A DNA stretch of 64,000 bases from Streptomyces rubrogriseus (GCF_027947575.1 NZ_CP116256.1:4402001-4466000), one strand, 5' to 3'. Shown: positions 18,703-27,813, counted from the first letter of the stretch. The notes: a model not told the origin generated them from the sequence alone. Program-made: numbers and translations.

Positions 18703-20924
18703 CCCCCTGGGGGCAGACGCCCGCTCAGCCGCACCTTTCGGAACCAGCAAGGCAGTGTCTTCCACTCATGAACATCAACTCTCTGCACGGCCTGTCCGTC
18801 CCGTTGCGGGACCGCGTCCGCTACCGCATCAGACGTCTGTCCGCCCGACGATGGAGTCGCGCGTTCTCGTCCCACCACGAGACCACCGCCATCGAGCGTA
18901 TATACGTGATCAACCTCGATCGCGCCCAGGAGCGGTGGACCGTGGTCAACCGGGAACTCGGCCGGTTCAGAGAAGCGACAGGGCACCCGCTGCACACCCT
19001 CGCCAGGCGCTTCCCGGCCATCGACGCCCGATACCTCCAGGGCCCGCCCCCGCGGGACCTCCTCGAACCCACCTACACCCTGGCCGAGCAGCTTCTGGTC
19101 GACCCACACCCTCACCTCACCATCGACGACGTCGCACGCGCCACACGTATCGACATGACACCGCAAGAGATCGCGGTAGCCCTCTCACACATCCACGTGT
19201 GGCAACTCATCGCCGCCAGTAACACGCCCTACACCCTGATACTCGAAGACGACGCATACATCACCCGGACCTGCATGTCCGTGCTCCACAATGCCTGGAA
19301 GGACATACAGGAAGCATCCAATGCCGGCCATTCCGTCGACCTTCTCTATCTCTCCTACCAGGAGACCGGTGAGAAGACAGAATCACGACGCCGCACTAGG
19401 CCGCTGCTACGGCCTCCCAACGGGGGAGTGTGGCAGCTCTCCGGCTACGTCCTCTCCCAAGCCGGAGCACGCAAACTCCTCGACCAACTTCCGGCCCACG
19501 GCCCCATCGACCTGTGGATCAACCAGCAGTTCCCCCGCCTTCACGTGCAGATGACCGACGGCCCGGTCATCCAGCAGCGCCCCGGCATCGCCTCAAGCAA
19601 CTCCTACTCGGTCATGCCGGTCCTGGCGAAGGTGGGCGCCCTCCGACGCGAATCACCTCAAATTCTCCCGCACCGCCCGGCCCGAGAACCGATCCTGGTC
19701 GTCGGCGAACCCGGGACCGGCCTGACCACCGTCGCCAAGGCCCTCTCCGTTCTGGGACTGCGCTGCGCCAGCGACCTGACGGCGCTGCCCGCCCACGAAA
19801 CCCAGGCGCTCGTCCGCGGGAGCCGTCGCCGCATATTCGACGCCTACGTCAACATCGGCTCCCTCACTCCACGGGAGGTCACAGGCATCGTCTCCTCGAC
19901 CCGGGTACGTCTCATCATGACGACCGCGACGGCGACGGCACAGCCGTCGCCCCCGTTTCAGCAGGCGTGGAAGCTGCAACGGCCCCAACGCCGACTCCTT
20001 CTCCCGGCCGACGACCCCGATCCTTGGCAGACACTCGCCCGGTTCCTCGCCTGCGACTATCCCGCTCACCCCTGGCCCAGCCAGCCAGAGCAGGGCCAGC
20101 GACACGTCACAGCCCGCTCACACAGCGATGCGATACCTTCCGGACGCGCTCTGGCCTGGGACACCAGCCCCTGGATCGTCCAACGCGCAGGATGGCCAGG
20201 CATCACGCTCAAAACGCCAGCCCGCCAAGACTCTGCTCTCCAGCCCAGCCAGAACGCGATCACTTGGCACGAAGGTACCCGGCTCGAGGACAGTCACTGG
20301 TACCTCCGAGAGGACACCTTCCCCAGCAACAAAGCCCTCTTCCGGCCCGGCAACGCAACCCTGCCACTGCACGGGCCTGCCTCCCTCACGCTCCGAGAAG
20401 AGGCGACCAGAGTCCGTGACCTCACCGGCGCCGCAATAGCCAGCCGTCCATCCTTCACCTATGGCTCCTTCAACGCACGCCTGCGCGTCCCCTCCGGACC
20501 AGGCCTGGTGACGGGACTGTTCCTCCACCGCAACGGCCCCCGCCAAGAGATCGATATCGAGATCCTCGGCCGGGACACCACCTGCATGCTCATCAACGTC
20601 TTCTACAACCCCGGCAACCCCGGCACGAGACTGGAGCACGGCTACCGCGGCACGCCCACCGTCATCGACCTGGGCTTCGACGCGTCGGAAGCATTCCACG
20701 ACTACGAAATCGACTGGCAGCCCGACTACATCCGGTGGAGGGTGGACGGGACCACGGTGCACGAGCGGGTGACATGGGACCCGACACCGATCCCCGACCA
20801 GCCGCTGGAGTTCAACGTGAACCTGTGGAGCAGTGAGTCCACCGAATTCGCCGGCCCGCTCGACAAGCAGATCCTCCCGGCCGTCCTGGAGATTGCCTCA
20901 CTCAAGGCTCACCGCCCGACATAG
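18675..20924 (+). CDS. Three-domain glycan enzyme: GT25 + P-loop-like + GH16
   Basis: A 749-residue fusion. (1) Residues about 70-320 are a GT25-type glycosyltransferase: ERIYVINLDRAQERW, MTPQEIAVALSHIHVWQLI, LILEDDAYI and WQLSGYVLSQAGARKLL. (2) About 330-450 has a P-loop-like stretch, ILVVGEPGTGLTTVAKALSVLG, with Lys replaced by Leu, reminiscent of sulfotransferases but degenerate. (3) About 590-745 is a GH16-type beta-jelly-roll hydrolase/transglycosylase: FTYGSFNARLRVP, the catalytic EIDIE in RQEIDIEILG and DYEIDWQPDYIRWRVDG. There is no signal peptide. The start is uncertain: 18675 overlaps the upstream gene by 28 bp, and an ATG at 18768 is possible. Coupling to the GT32-like gene is likely. 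Confidence 0.75.
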   Translation: MAPMEPAAVTPWGQTPAQPHLSEPARQCLPLMNINSLHGLSVPLRDRVRYRIRRLSARRWSRAFSSHHETTAIERIYVINLDRAQERWTVVNRELGRFREATGHPLHTLARRFPAIDARYLQGPPPRDLLEPTYTLAEQLLVDPHPHLTIDDVARATRIDMTPQEIAVALSHIHVWQLIAASNTPYTLILEDDAYITRTCMSVLHNAWKDIQEASNAGHSVDLLYLSYQETGEKTESRRRTRPLLRPPNGGVWQLSGYVLSQAGARKLLDQLPAHGPIDLWINQQFPRLHVQMTDGPVIQQRPGIASSNSYSVMPVLAKVGALRRESPQILPHRPAREPILVVGEPGTGLTTVAKALSVLGLRCASDLTALPAHETQALVRGSRRRIFDAYVNIGSLTPREVTGIVSSTRVRLIMTTATATAQPSPPFQQAWKLQRPQRRLLLPADDPDPWQTLARFLACDYPAHPWPSQPEQGQRHVTARSHSDAIPSGRALAWDTSPWIVQRAGWPGITLKTPARQDSALQPSQNAITWHEGTRLEDSHWYLREDTFPSNKALFRPGNATLPLHGPASLTLREEATRVRDLTGAAIASRPSFTYGSFNARLRVPSGPGLVTGLFLHRNGPRQEIDIEILGRDTTCMLINVFYNPGNPGTRLEHGYRGTPTVIDLGFDASEAFHDYEIDWQPDYIRWRVDGTTVHERVTWDPTPIPDQPLEFNVNLWSSESTEFAGPLDKQILPAVLEIASLKAHRPT

Positions 20925-21148
20925 GCATGACACGCCAGCATCAAGCCGTAGACAGGGGGCTTTTGCCTAGAGCGACTCGCCATCCCGCCCAAGTGGCCGT
21001 GGCGGGCGCGGTACCTACCCGCCGGCATCAGCCGGCGCCGGCCCTGGCCTACCCGGTCTTCCTAGTGCTCTGACCGCATAGGTTCGCCGGGTTGGCGGTC
21101 GTAGCGGTTGGATGTGCGGTGACATCCGATCCGACCGCTGGAGGCGCG

Positions 21149-22267
21149 GTGGCCGAGCCCGTCCGTGTGCGCAGACTGACCGACCAGGAGGGTCAGAAGC
21201 TGCAGCAGATCGCGCGCCGGGGCAGCGCCAGTTCGGTTCGCTACCGGCGGGCGATGATGCTGCTGGCCTCGGCCGGCGGGAACCGAGTGCCGGTGATCGC
21301 CCAGCTGGTGCAGGCCGACGAGGACACCGTCAGGGATGTGATCCACGCATTCAATGAGAAGGGCCTGGCCTGTCTGGACCCTCAGTGGGCGGGAGGCCGT
21401 CCCCGCCGACTCAGCGATGACGACGAGGACTTCGTCATCGCGACGGCCACTACCCGCCCGGTCAAGTTCGGCCAGCCGTTCACCCGCTGGTCGCTGCGCA
21501 AGCTGGTCGCCTACCTGCGCAAAGTGCACGGCCGGGTGATCCGCATCGGCCGTGAGGCGTTACGGTGCCTGCTCGCCCGCCGCGGCGTCACCTTCCAGCG
21601 CACCAAGACCTGGAAGGAGTCCCCGGACCCCGAGCGGGAGGTGAAGCTGGAGCGTGTCGAGCACGTCCTGGACCACTTCCCGGACCGGGTGTTCGCCTTC
21701 GACGAGTTCGGCCCACTCGGGATCCGGCCCACCGCGGGCTCGGGCTGGGCCGAACAACGGCATCCCGACCGGCTGCCGGCCACCTACCACCGCACCCACG
21801 GAGTCCGGTACTTCCACGGCTGCTACTCGGTCGGCGACGACCGGCTGTGGGGCGTGAACCGGCGAAAGAAGGGAGCCGTGAACACGCTGGCCGCGCTGAG
21901 ATCGGTCCGTGCCGCCCGGCCCGACGGCGCACCGATCTACGTGATCCTGGACAACCTGTCCGCCCACAAGGGCGCCGACATCCGTCGCTGGGCGAAGAAG
22001 CACAAGGTCGAGCTGTGTTTCACCCCGACCTACGCCTCGTGGGCGAACCCGATCGAAGCGCACTTCGGACCGCTGCGGCAGTTCACCATCGCCAACTCGA
22101 ACCACCCCAACCACACCGTGCAGACCCGGGCCCTGCACGGCTACCTCCGCTGGCGCAATGCCAATGCCCGCCACCATGACGTCCTGGTCGCCGAACGCAA
22201 GGAACGCGCCCGTATCCGCAGCGAGAAAGGCATCCGCTGGGGCGGCCGACCCGCTCTCGCCGCATGA
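21149..22267 (+). CDS. IS630-family transposase
   Basis: 372 residues from a GTG at 21149 with GGAGGCG just upstream; the frame is open to 21092 but that includes the inverted repeat. The N-terminal helix-turn-helix (SSVRYRRAMMLLASAGGNRVPVIAQLVQADEDTV, about 25-60) is followed by the DDE domain: VFAFDEFGPLGI (first Asp), YVILDNLSAHKG (second Asp) and YASWANPIEAHFGPL (Glu). All three catalytic residues are present and the frame is intact, so the enzyme is probably active. It is convergent with the passenger gene. Confidence 0.92.
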   Translation: MAEPVRVRRLTDQEGQKLQQIARRGSASSVRYRRAMMLLASAGGNRVPVIAQLVQADEDTVRDVIHAFNEKGLACLDPQWAGGRPRRLSDDDEDFVIATATTRPVKFGQPFTRWSLRKLVAYLRKVHGRVIRIGREALRCLLARRGVTFQRTKTWKESPDPEREVKLERVEHVLDHFPDRVFAFDEFGPLGIRPTAGSGWAEQRHPDRLPATYHRTHGVRYFHGCYSVGDDRLWGVNRRKKGAVNTLAALRSVRAARPDGAPIYVILDNLSAHKGADIRRWAKKHKVELCFTPTYASWANPIEAHFGPLRQFTIANSNHPNHTVQTRALHGYLRWRNANARHHDVLVAERKERARIRSEKGIRWGGRPALAA

Positions 22268-22273
22268 TCAGGC

Positions 22274-22295
22274 GACCTGGCGAACGTTCCAGGTC
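22274..22295. terminator. Stem-loop between IS630 transposase and passenger gene
   Basis: GACCTGG and CCAGGTC form a perfect 7-bp stem around an 8-nt loop, starting 6 bp after the transposase stop and 33 bp before the stop of the convergent passenger. The position fits a shared, bidirectional terminator. Confidence 0.55.
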
Positions 22296-22327
22296 ACAGC
22301 ACCACCTCCGCCGCGAATCTGTCTGGG

Positions 22328-22960
22328 CTACTTGACCAGCCGGAAGGCGGGGTGCCCAACCCAGGCCCGCAGGAACTCCGCCGATCCCAGCACCATCCAG
22401 TCGTCGCCCGCGATCCCCAACACCCCCGGAAGGCCAGCGACGACCGACGCCTGTCCATCCAGCAGCTCGACATTGGCCACGCCCCCGATGACGTCCATGA
22501 CAGCGGCGGTCAGCAGGGCCGTGGTCACATGGTCGATCTCGCGATTGCAGCCGGCGCTGACATTGATGGCATGGGTCGGTCTGAAGCCGAGGATGGCCTC
22601 CACCTCGGGCTCGTCCGCGTGCTCAGCCTCGAAGGTACTCTCGTCGCCGACGCCCGGCCCCATCAAGTAGACCAGGAAGGGCCGACGCCAGTCCTCGCGC
22701 TGCGGATTGAATCCCACCAGGCCTGTGAGCTCCTCGTCCGCGGAGGTGTTGCCGAGGAGTGGCAGCGGGAACGGCTTTCGCCAGTCCTTCTCTCGCCTGT
22801 CCTCGACGCCCAGTCGCTCTGCGGGCACGTTGACGTCGAAGAACCCGGGCCGCTTCTCGTCGAAGTGGGAGGAGAGCCCCACCATCAACGCGCGAAACTC
22901 CCGCAGCGCAGCCGGGGAGAGCGGCTCCGCCAACTCGATCACCAACGTCGGACCAGACAT
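22328..22960 (-). CDS. DUF6368-like protein, IS630 passenger
   Basis: A 210-residue soluble protein starting MSGPTLVIELAEPLSP, with GLSSHFDEKRPGFFDVNV, WRKPFPLPLLGNTSADEELTGLVGFNP and a C-terminal LPGVLGIAGDDWMVLGSAEFLRAWVGHPAFRLVK. I associate this pattern with the Streptomyces DUF6368 family, whose function is unknown. The C-terminal block resembles immunity-type proteins found beside polymorphic toxins. It sits wholly inside the IS630 inverted repeats, convergent to the transposase, so it moves with the element. No toxin partner is visible. Confidence 0.68.
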   Translation of the reverse strand: MSGPTLVIELAEPLSPAALREFRALMVGLSSHFDEKRPGFFDVNVPAERLGVEDRREKDWRKPFPLPLLGNTSADEELTGLVGFNPQREDWRRPFLVYLMGPGVGDESTFEAEHADEPEVEAILGFRPTHAINVSAGCNREIDHVTTALLTAAVMDVIGGVANVELLDGQASVVAGLPGVLGIAGDDWMVLGSAEFLRAWVGHPAFRLVK

Positions 22961-23184
22961 GCTGGGAGCCTAGTTTGATCGGCTCTGCGACCGCTCGCAT
23001 TGTTCCCACACCGAGTCCAGCCGGTCCGAGCACCGACGCCGCCAACCCGGCGAACCTATGCGGTCAGAGCACTAGCCGGCAGACTGATCACATCGGAGGC
23101 GGCCGTCCAGTCGTCGCGGTACGAGACGGGCAGCAGCCGAAGCTGCTGTGCGTGCGTGCTGCCGTAAGCGGCCGCAGAAGGGCT

Positions 23185-23487
23185 GGGGCACTCCCGCTCG
23201 CGTGGACGCCAGCCTGCACTCGGAGACGGTACTTGAGCTATCCCCGACCGGCGTGGTCCCGCCTGTCGCGCCTCCGCGTGCACGGCCCCTACCTCCTGAT
23301 CGCCGCAAACACCCCGGCGCGCTCCGCAACCCCCGCTCGCGCGGGCGCTACGCAAGGGCGCCTTCCATGGCGCGCGGGTACCTCGCGTCACTCCCGCTCC
23401 TGCGGGCGATAAGCCTCGGCGATCCACGTGACATCATGCGCCGGGTGTCACCCCTCCCGGGGGCACTCCCGCTCACGCGGACTGACC
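23185..23487 (-). CRISPR. Strongly degenerate CRISPR remnant
   Basis: Repeat-like units occur at about 23185 (CACTCCCGCTCGCGTGG), 23240 (CTATCCCCGACCGGCG), 23327 (ACCCCCGCTCGCGCGGGC), 23387 (CACTCCCGCTCCTGCGGGC) and 23460 (CACTCCCGCTCACGCGG). Spacing is irregular. It lies between the IS630 element and an IS5-type relic and is probably a broken piece of a longer array. Confidence 0.65.
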
Positions 23488-23534
23488 GGCCAAGTGTAAG
23501 GCGAACACCTTGCTGTCCGCGTTGCTCTTGCGTG

Positions 23535-24039
23535 CGGGCGTTAAGGCTTGAGAGCAAGGCTGTCGCGGGTCTTCGCGGCAGAGACCGCGGTGACCAGCGG
23601 TAGACCCTGGGCGTCAGTCAAGATGTGGATCTGCCGGGTTTGCCCCGGTGGACCGGATTCGGCCCTACGAGCTGGCCCCCCTTTTCGCCCGGACCGAGGC
23701 AGAGTCGACCAGAGCAGCCGACCAGTCGATCACCCCTGCGGCACCCAGCCTGTCAAGGACTTCGTTGTGGAGGCGCCGCCACAACGAAGTCCTTGTCCAT
23801 GCAGTAAACCGGCGGTGCGCAGTGGCCGGGCTCACGCCGAAGCAGGGCGGTAGGCGACGCCAAGCACACGACGTGGTCAGCGCGTACACGATCGCGCAGA
23901 ACACTTTCCGGTCCGTCACCGGAGCCGTTCCACCGCCCTGCCGACGTGGTTTGAACGGCGGTATCAGTGGCACCGCAATCTCCCACAGCCCGTCAGGAAT
24001 GAGATCGCGCTCAAGATCCACAGCCACACTGGCGATCAT
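23535..24039 (-). pseudogene. IS5-family transposase, 3'-truncated and frameshifted
   Basis: The N-terminal half is complete from 24039: IPDGLWEIAVPLIPPF, APVTDRKVFCAIVYALTTSCAWRRLPPCFGVSPATAHRRF and VDSASVRAKRG. A -1 shift at AAAAGGGG leads to GPNPVHRGKPGR and, after another base change, IHILTDAQGLPLVTAVSAAKTRDS. Similarity ends at about 23535, beside a CRISPR repeat. The first shift matches the frameshift site in the two other IS5-type copies of this window; the second is a true defect. An inverted repeat of about 14 bp (ACTTCGTTGTGG ... CCACAACGAAGT) lies at 23759-23791. Confidence 0.78.
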
Positions 24040-24117
24040 GCCTCAAAGCGGCTCCGTCCGATGCCGACCCAGCCGGGAGCGCGACGGCTGCCCAGCCCGG
24101 TCTTCTAGCCTGACCGC

Positions 24118-24555
24118 GTGATCGACTACGACGACTCCGGCCGCCCTATGGTCCACGTGGGGAACTCCGGGCCCGCACGCCTACTGCTCTCGGAGCCGAC
24201 CCGGCGGTACGAGGACGAACCAACAATCGACTTCCTCATCAGGGCCCGCGGACCCTGGGGAAGTATCGAAACCTCGGTGGAGACCTGGGACGGCGACGGT
24301 CTCGACACTTTCCTCGCGTCACTTGCCGAAGACTTCCGGGGCTGGAAAGGAGTGCGCACCTGGCACTCCCTCTGCTACGACCTGATCCTCTCAGCGGAAC
24401 ACCACCCTGGTGGCCACGTCCGATTGACGTGGGGAATCCGCGACCGGGCACCCTCCGAGGAATGGCAGTTCGAGACCATCACGATGCACGCGGCAGGGGA
24501 GGACATGCGCAACCTCAGTGCCGAGATCCACACGCTCATCGCGAGCGTCGCGTAG
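24118..24555 (+). CDS. DUF6228-like protein
   Basis: A 145-residue soluble protein from a GTG at 24118. The pattern ETSVETWDGDGLDTFLASLAEDFRGWKGVRTW (about 53-84) followed by GGHVRLTWGIRD (about 99-110) and a C-terminal AGEDMRNLSAEI is what I associate with the Streptomyces DUF6228 family. Function is unknown. Small beta-rich proteins of this sort are often immunity-like. It is alone, between an IS relic and CRISPR remnants, and appears intact. Confidence 0.62.
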   Translation: MIDYDDSGRPMVHVGNSGPARLLLSEPTRRYEDEPTIDFLIRARGPWGSIETSVETWDGDGLDTFLASLAEDFRGWKGVRTWHSLCYDLILSAEHHPGGHVRLTWGIRDRAPSEEWQFETITMHAAGEDMRNLSAEIHTLIASVA

Positions 24556-24614
24556 TAACTGAACGAACCCCGAAGCCGGTCCCCACCACGTGAGATGACG
24601 CCTTATACCAGGGG

Positions 24615-24766
24615 GCGGGGGACTCCCCCTCGCGCTTGCACTATTGGTTGTTGGCGGGGCTTGGCTTCAGCGGCAGCGAATCATTCCCGCTCGCGCGGGA
24701 CTACGTCCTGCGTAAGCAGGAGGATGAGATGCGGCGCGAGTCACCCCCGCTCGCGCGGGCACTGCG
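24615..24766 (-). CRISPR. CRISPR remnant: three repeats with spacers shared with the array at 32 kb
   Basis: Repeats lie at about 24617 (degenerate), 24678 (CATTCCCGCTCGCGCGGG) and 24738 (CACCCCCGCTCGCGCGGG). The two spacers, around GGCTTGGCTTCAGCGGCA and TGCGTAAGCAGGAGGATG, are near-identical to the first two spacers of the array starting at 32018, and the flanking GGGGGCG stretch is shared too. This is a duplicated fragment of the leader-distal end of that array. Confidence 0.8.
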
Positions 24767-25061
24767 TCGATCTGATCAACGGCAGACTGGCAACGCAGTC
24801 CTGTCGATCGTCACCTCATCCCTGAGCGCACTGGTAGGCATCTCCGCCGGACAGTGAGGAGGCGTTGTCCATCAACGCCTTCCAGAACTCACTCAGCGGA
24901 GGGCATTCCTGCGTCATGGCAGGCAGGTCCTGGTCTCCGGCACGCAGTTCCGAGACCGGCTATCAAGGAAACCGCCGGTCGGCAGCACAAGCCGGGAGAC
25001 TGCGGGAGCCGCGACCGCCCTGCCTGCCCGGCCGGCACCAGGGCGGCAGGACGAGTGCATT
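24767..25061. other. Gap with no supported gene
   Basis: About 295 bp between a CRISPR remnant and the end of the SMC-like gene. I see no protein-like frame and no clear terminator. GC content is similar to its neighbours. Confidence 0.35.
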
Positions 25062-26894
25062 TCAGGCGCTGCGTGGTGCGTGGTCGAAGAACCGGCTGTC
25101 GGTGTCGACGGGGATCTCGCGGACGCCTGGATAGGGGTGGGGGAGCGGATCGTTGATGGCGGCGATGACCTGACAGGCGTACCCGTCGGACGAGGGGTCG
25201 CCGGCGACGTCGATGAGGGTGTCGACCAGCCGCAGTCCGGTGGCCTGGTCCACGGCTCCGAGGTCGGCGAGCGGCGAGTCAATGATCATCAGAGGGGGGA
25301 CGCGGACGGCGGCGTCGGTCCGGCCGAGATCGCGCAGCGCCAGCAGCAGCGCGACGTTGATGACGACTCTGGGGCTGCCAGCGACCGAGCTTTCGGTGAA
25401 CGTCTTGTCGGGGTGGCCGCGTTCCTTGACCCGGGTGGTGAAGTCGGTGGGGTCGATGTAGGCAGTCTCAACGTCCGGATTGATCTGCTGAAGCCGGGCC
25501 AAGAAGAGCTCGGTCCAGCGAGCGACGATCTCCTTGCGGCGTACCTCGTGGGCGGTGAGCGCGGCATCACGGGCGTCTTTCGCCGTCTCCATGTCGGCCT
25601 TGGCGGCGTCGATGACCTGCTGCTGCGTTGTGATGAAGTCGGATGACTCCAGCCACTGCTTGAGCCGCGCGACATCGCGGCTCAGCCCGTGGGCGGACTT
25701 TTCGGCCTGCTGAGCGACAGCGCGAGCCGGCTGAAGGCGGTGCTGGTCGTAGGCGTCGCGTTCTGTGAGCGCGGCGGCTGCCGCGTCCTCCGACGACTCT
25801 GCTGCCGAGAGGGCCGCGGCCAAGGCCTCCTCCAGACGCCGGAGTTTCAACCGGAGACGCTCGACTTTCGCCCGGGCGGCGGCGATATTCCGCTCGCGCT
25901 GATCGACGGTGTCCTGGCAGGCCTGCCCGCACTGCCGGCACAGGCCCGGCTCTCGCTCGGGCAGGGGCCGGCCGCAGCGGGTGCAGTCCTCGGAAGGCGG
26001 GGTGAGCAGCTCACCGAGGGCGCCTTCTGCGCGAGCGTGCTCGGCGGTCGCGCCCTGCAGCCTCTCGTGCGCGGCGGAGGCCCGCTTGGCGGCCTTCTTG
26101 CGGTCGGTGTCGGCGGCTTTGTGCAGCGCGATGAGCCTGCCGTGCTCTCCGATCGCGCCGTTCAAGGCCGCGGCGGCCTTCTGCCAGGTGCTCGCCGCCG
26201 CGGCGTGTTCGCGCTGCTTCTGTTCGTAGTCGGAGCGGACTCGGTCCGGGTCGGAGAGGCCGCCCTTGTCCCGCAGCTTTTTGAACGCCGTCAGGTCTGC
26301 CTTGGCCTTGTTGAACCGGGAAGTGGTCTCGGCTGCGTTCTTCTCCAGACCGGCGAGGTCCGTGTCCCACAGCCCGAGGATCGCCTCCAGGACGAGGACG
26401 CGTTCCTCGTCCTTACCTCCGCCCAGGAAGGCGGAGGCGATCGTGTGCTGCCGCAGGGCCAGGACGGTGTTGTAGTAGTCATCCAAGTCCAGGCGGGTGG
26501 CCCCCCGGGCTGCTCGCGGCAGGCCCAAAAGGTCCTGGATGAACGCGCCGGCTGTCACCTCGCCGGCCTTCGCGCTCCTGACGGGCAGCGAGTGCTCGAC
26601 GTCCTCGTCCAGATTCCTCACCGACACCCGGGCACGCGGGTTGGAGCCGCTGCGGGTGGCTTGCCAGCGGGTGCCCCCGACGCGGAACGTCAGCCGGATC
26701 TGTCGGCACGTACCGACCTCCGGCATGATCGTCGCCGTGGTCAGGCCCAAAGGGTAGAGCAGTGCTTCCAGAGCAGTGGACTTGCCCGCCCCGGAGTGAC
26801 CCACAAGGAAGGTCACCAGGCCCCTGATGAAGCGGGCCAGCCAGACGTCGCCACGCTGAAACTCCAACTTCTCGATCACAAACGACGGGCCCAC
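25062..26894 (-). CDS. SMC/Rad50-like ATPase with zinc hook
   Basis: A complete 610-residue coiled-coil ATPase. The N-terminal lobe has Walker A VGHSGAGKSTALEALLYPLG (about 32-51). Coiled-coil arms (about 190-300 and 340-470) flank a Zn-hook, CTRCGRPLPEREPGLCRQCG (about 307-326). The C-terminal lobe has a signature-like SSVAGSPRVVINVALLLAL and Walker B PLMIIDSPLADLG. Proteins of this plan act on DNA, often with a nuclease partner, and many belong to phage-defence systems. It is divergent from the rightward cluster starting at 27085 (SAVMC3_10250-like, AIPR, kinase), suggesting a shared regulatory region and possibly one system. Confidence 0.82.
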   Translation of the reverse strand: MGPSFVIEKLEFQRGDVWLARFIRGLVTFLVGHSGAGKSTALEALLYPLGLTTATIMPEVGTCRQIRLTFRVGGTRWQATRSGSNPRARVSVRNLDEDVEHSLPVRSAKAGEVTAGAFIQDLLGLPRAARGATRLDLDDYYNTVLALRQHTIASAFLGGGKDEERVLVLEAILGLWDTDLAGLEKNAAETTSRFNKAKADLTAFKKLRDKGGLSDPDRVRSDYEQKQREHAAAASTWQKAAAALNGAIGEHGRLIALHKAADTDRKKAAKRASAAHERLQGATAEHARAEGALGELLTPPSEDCTRCGRPLPEREPGLCRQCGQACQDTVDQRERNIAAARAKVERLRLKLRRLEEALAAALSAAESSEDAAAAALTERDAYDQHRLQPARAVAQQAEKSAHGLSRDVARLKQWLESSDFITTQQQVIDAAKADMETAKDARDAALTAHEVRRKEIVARWTELFLARLQQINPDVETAYIDPTDFTTRVKERGHPDKTFTESSVAGSPRVVINVALLLALRDLGRTDAAVRVPPLMIIDSPLADLGAVDQATGLRLVDTLIDVAGDPSSDGYACQVIAAINDPLPHPYPGVREIPVDTDSRFFDHAPRSA

Positions 26895-27084
26895 CAGGTC
26901 TCCTTCACATCAGGCGCTGATCCACACCTGAAACGACCGTCGGCCGAAGGAGTGACGCAGCCGCAGGTCCCTCCCGGCTCTGCCTCGGGTGAAACGGCTC
27001 GCGGTGCGGATGCACGTACGCGCTGCTTACTGGTCGGAGCGCGATGGCAGGATAGGCGGGTACAGCCGGACACCAGGGGGCGCA

Positions 27085-27813
27085 ATGCGTGAGTTTGTGT
27101 ACGTATCAGACGGAAAGCTGCAACAATTCCTACCCAAGCCGTCCCGGCTGATGCGGCCCAGCGCCATACGCCTGACCACGCCCCTGGGCGGCCTGGACGT
27201 CGAGCCGGGCACCCCTGGCGCCGAACGTGGACGGCTCCAGCACTTGGAACGGGTCGACAAGCACCTCAACAGCCAGGCCGACTGGTTCGCAGACCCTGAA
27301 CTGCGCCCCGGCCGCTGGGTCTGGTTCGAGGCGCCGCTGCGCTTCATCACCCTCCGGGGCGCATACCAGCACCTGGTTCTCTTCGCTGATCCCGCTCCCG
27401 GGGAAGACCCTGCACACGAGCAGGAAACAGGCTGCCGTCTGCTGATGCACGGCTCCGCCCGACACCTCCTCGGATACGCACCCGTCACGATCGACGGGCC
27501 CCCGCTTGAGGGGATCGAAGGTGGCTCCAGCATCGGAACAACGTTCCTGACGACCGCTGGTCACGTGGTACAGGCCTTGTCGCTGGAACACAACCCCGCG
27601 GCAGACAGCACGCCACCGCCGAGTCTGGACCTCAGCGGCGCCGGCGTCCGGCACCTGGTGGACGCACTCGACGCCCGGCACGAGCAGGCGGGAAGCGCCG
27701 CACTCATGCACGGGTACGCCCGGGTGACGTCCGTACTGCCGGCCACGGACAGCGCTCAGCGGCTGGTCGTGGCAAGCCCTCTGACCGTGGAGTACGCGTA
27801 CAACCAGTCATGA
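27085..27813 (+). CDS. SAVMC3_10250-like protein, unknown function
   Basis: A 242-residue soluble protein starting MREFVYVSDGKLQQFLP, from the ATG at 27085 preceded by CAGGGGGC. The frame is open upstream, but this start fits the ribosome-binding site and conserved beginning. Visible blocks include RLQHLERVDKHLNSQADWFADPELRPGRWVWFEAPL and RLLMHGSARHLLGY. I associate the N-terminal signature with the actinobacterial SAVMC3_10250 group, which has no known activity. It is followed 38 bp later by the AIPR gene, so the two are probably in one operon. Confidence 0.6.
   Translation: MREFVYVSDGKLQQFLPKPSRLMRPSAIRLTTPLGGLDVEPGTPGAERGRLQHLERVDKHLNSQADWFADPELRPGRWVWFEAPLRFITLRGAYQHLVLFADPAPGEDPAHEQETGCRLLMHGSARHLLGYAPVTIDGPPLEGIEGGSSIGTTFLTTAGHVVQALSLEHNPAADSTPPPSLDLSGAGVRHLVDALDARHEQAGSAALMHGYARVTSVLPATDSAQRLVVASPLTVEYAYNQS

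Larger units (their letters stand above)
21065..23072 (+). mobile_element. IS630-family element carrying a passenger gene (2008 bp)
   Basis: The element has perfect 34-bp inverted repeats beginning GTGCTCTGACCGCATAGG (21065-21098 and 23039-23072) and is flanked by TA on both sides (21063-21064, 23073-23074), the usual IS630/Tc1-type target. It contains an intact IS630 transposase, a stem-loop and a convergent second gene of the DUF6368 type. A plain IS630 element is about 1.1-1.2 kb; the extra 0.8 kb is the passenger. The exact terminal repeats indicate recent movement. Confidence 0.92.
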
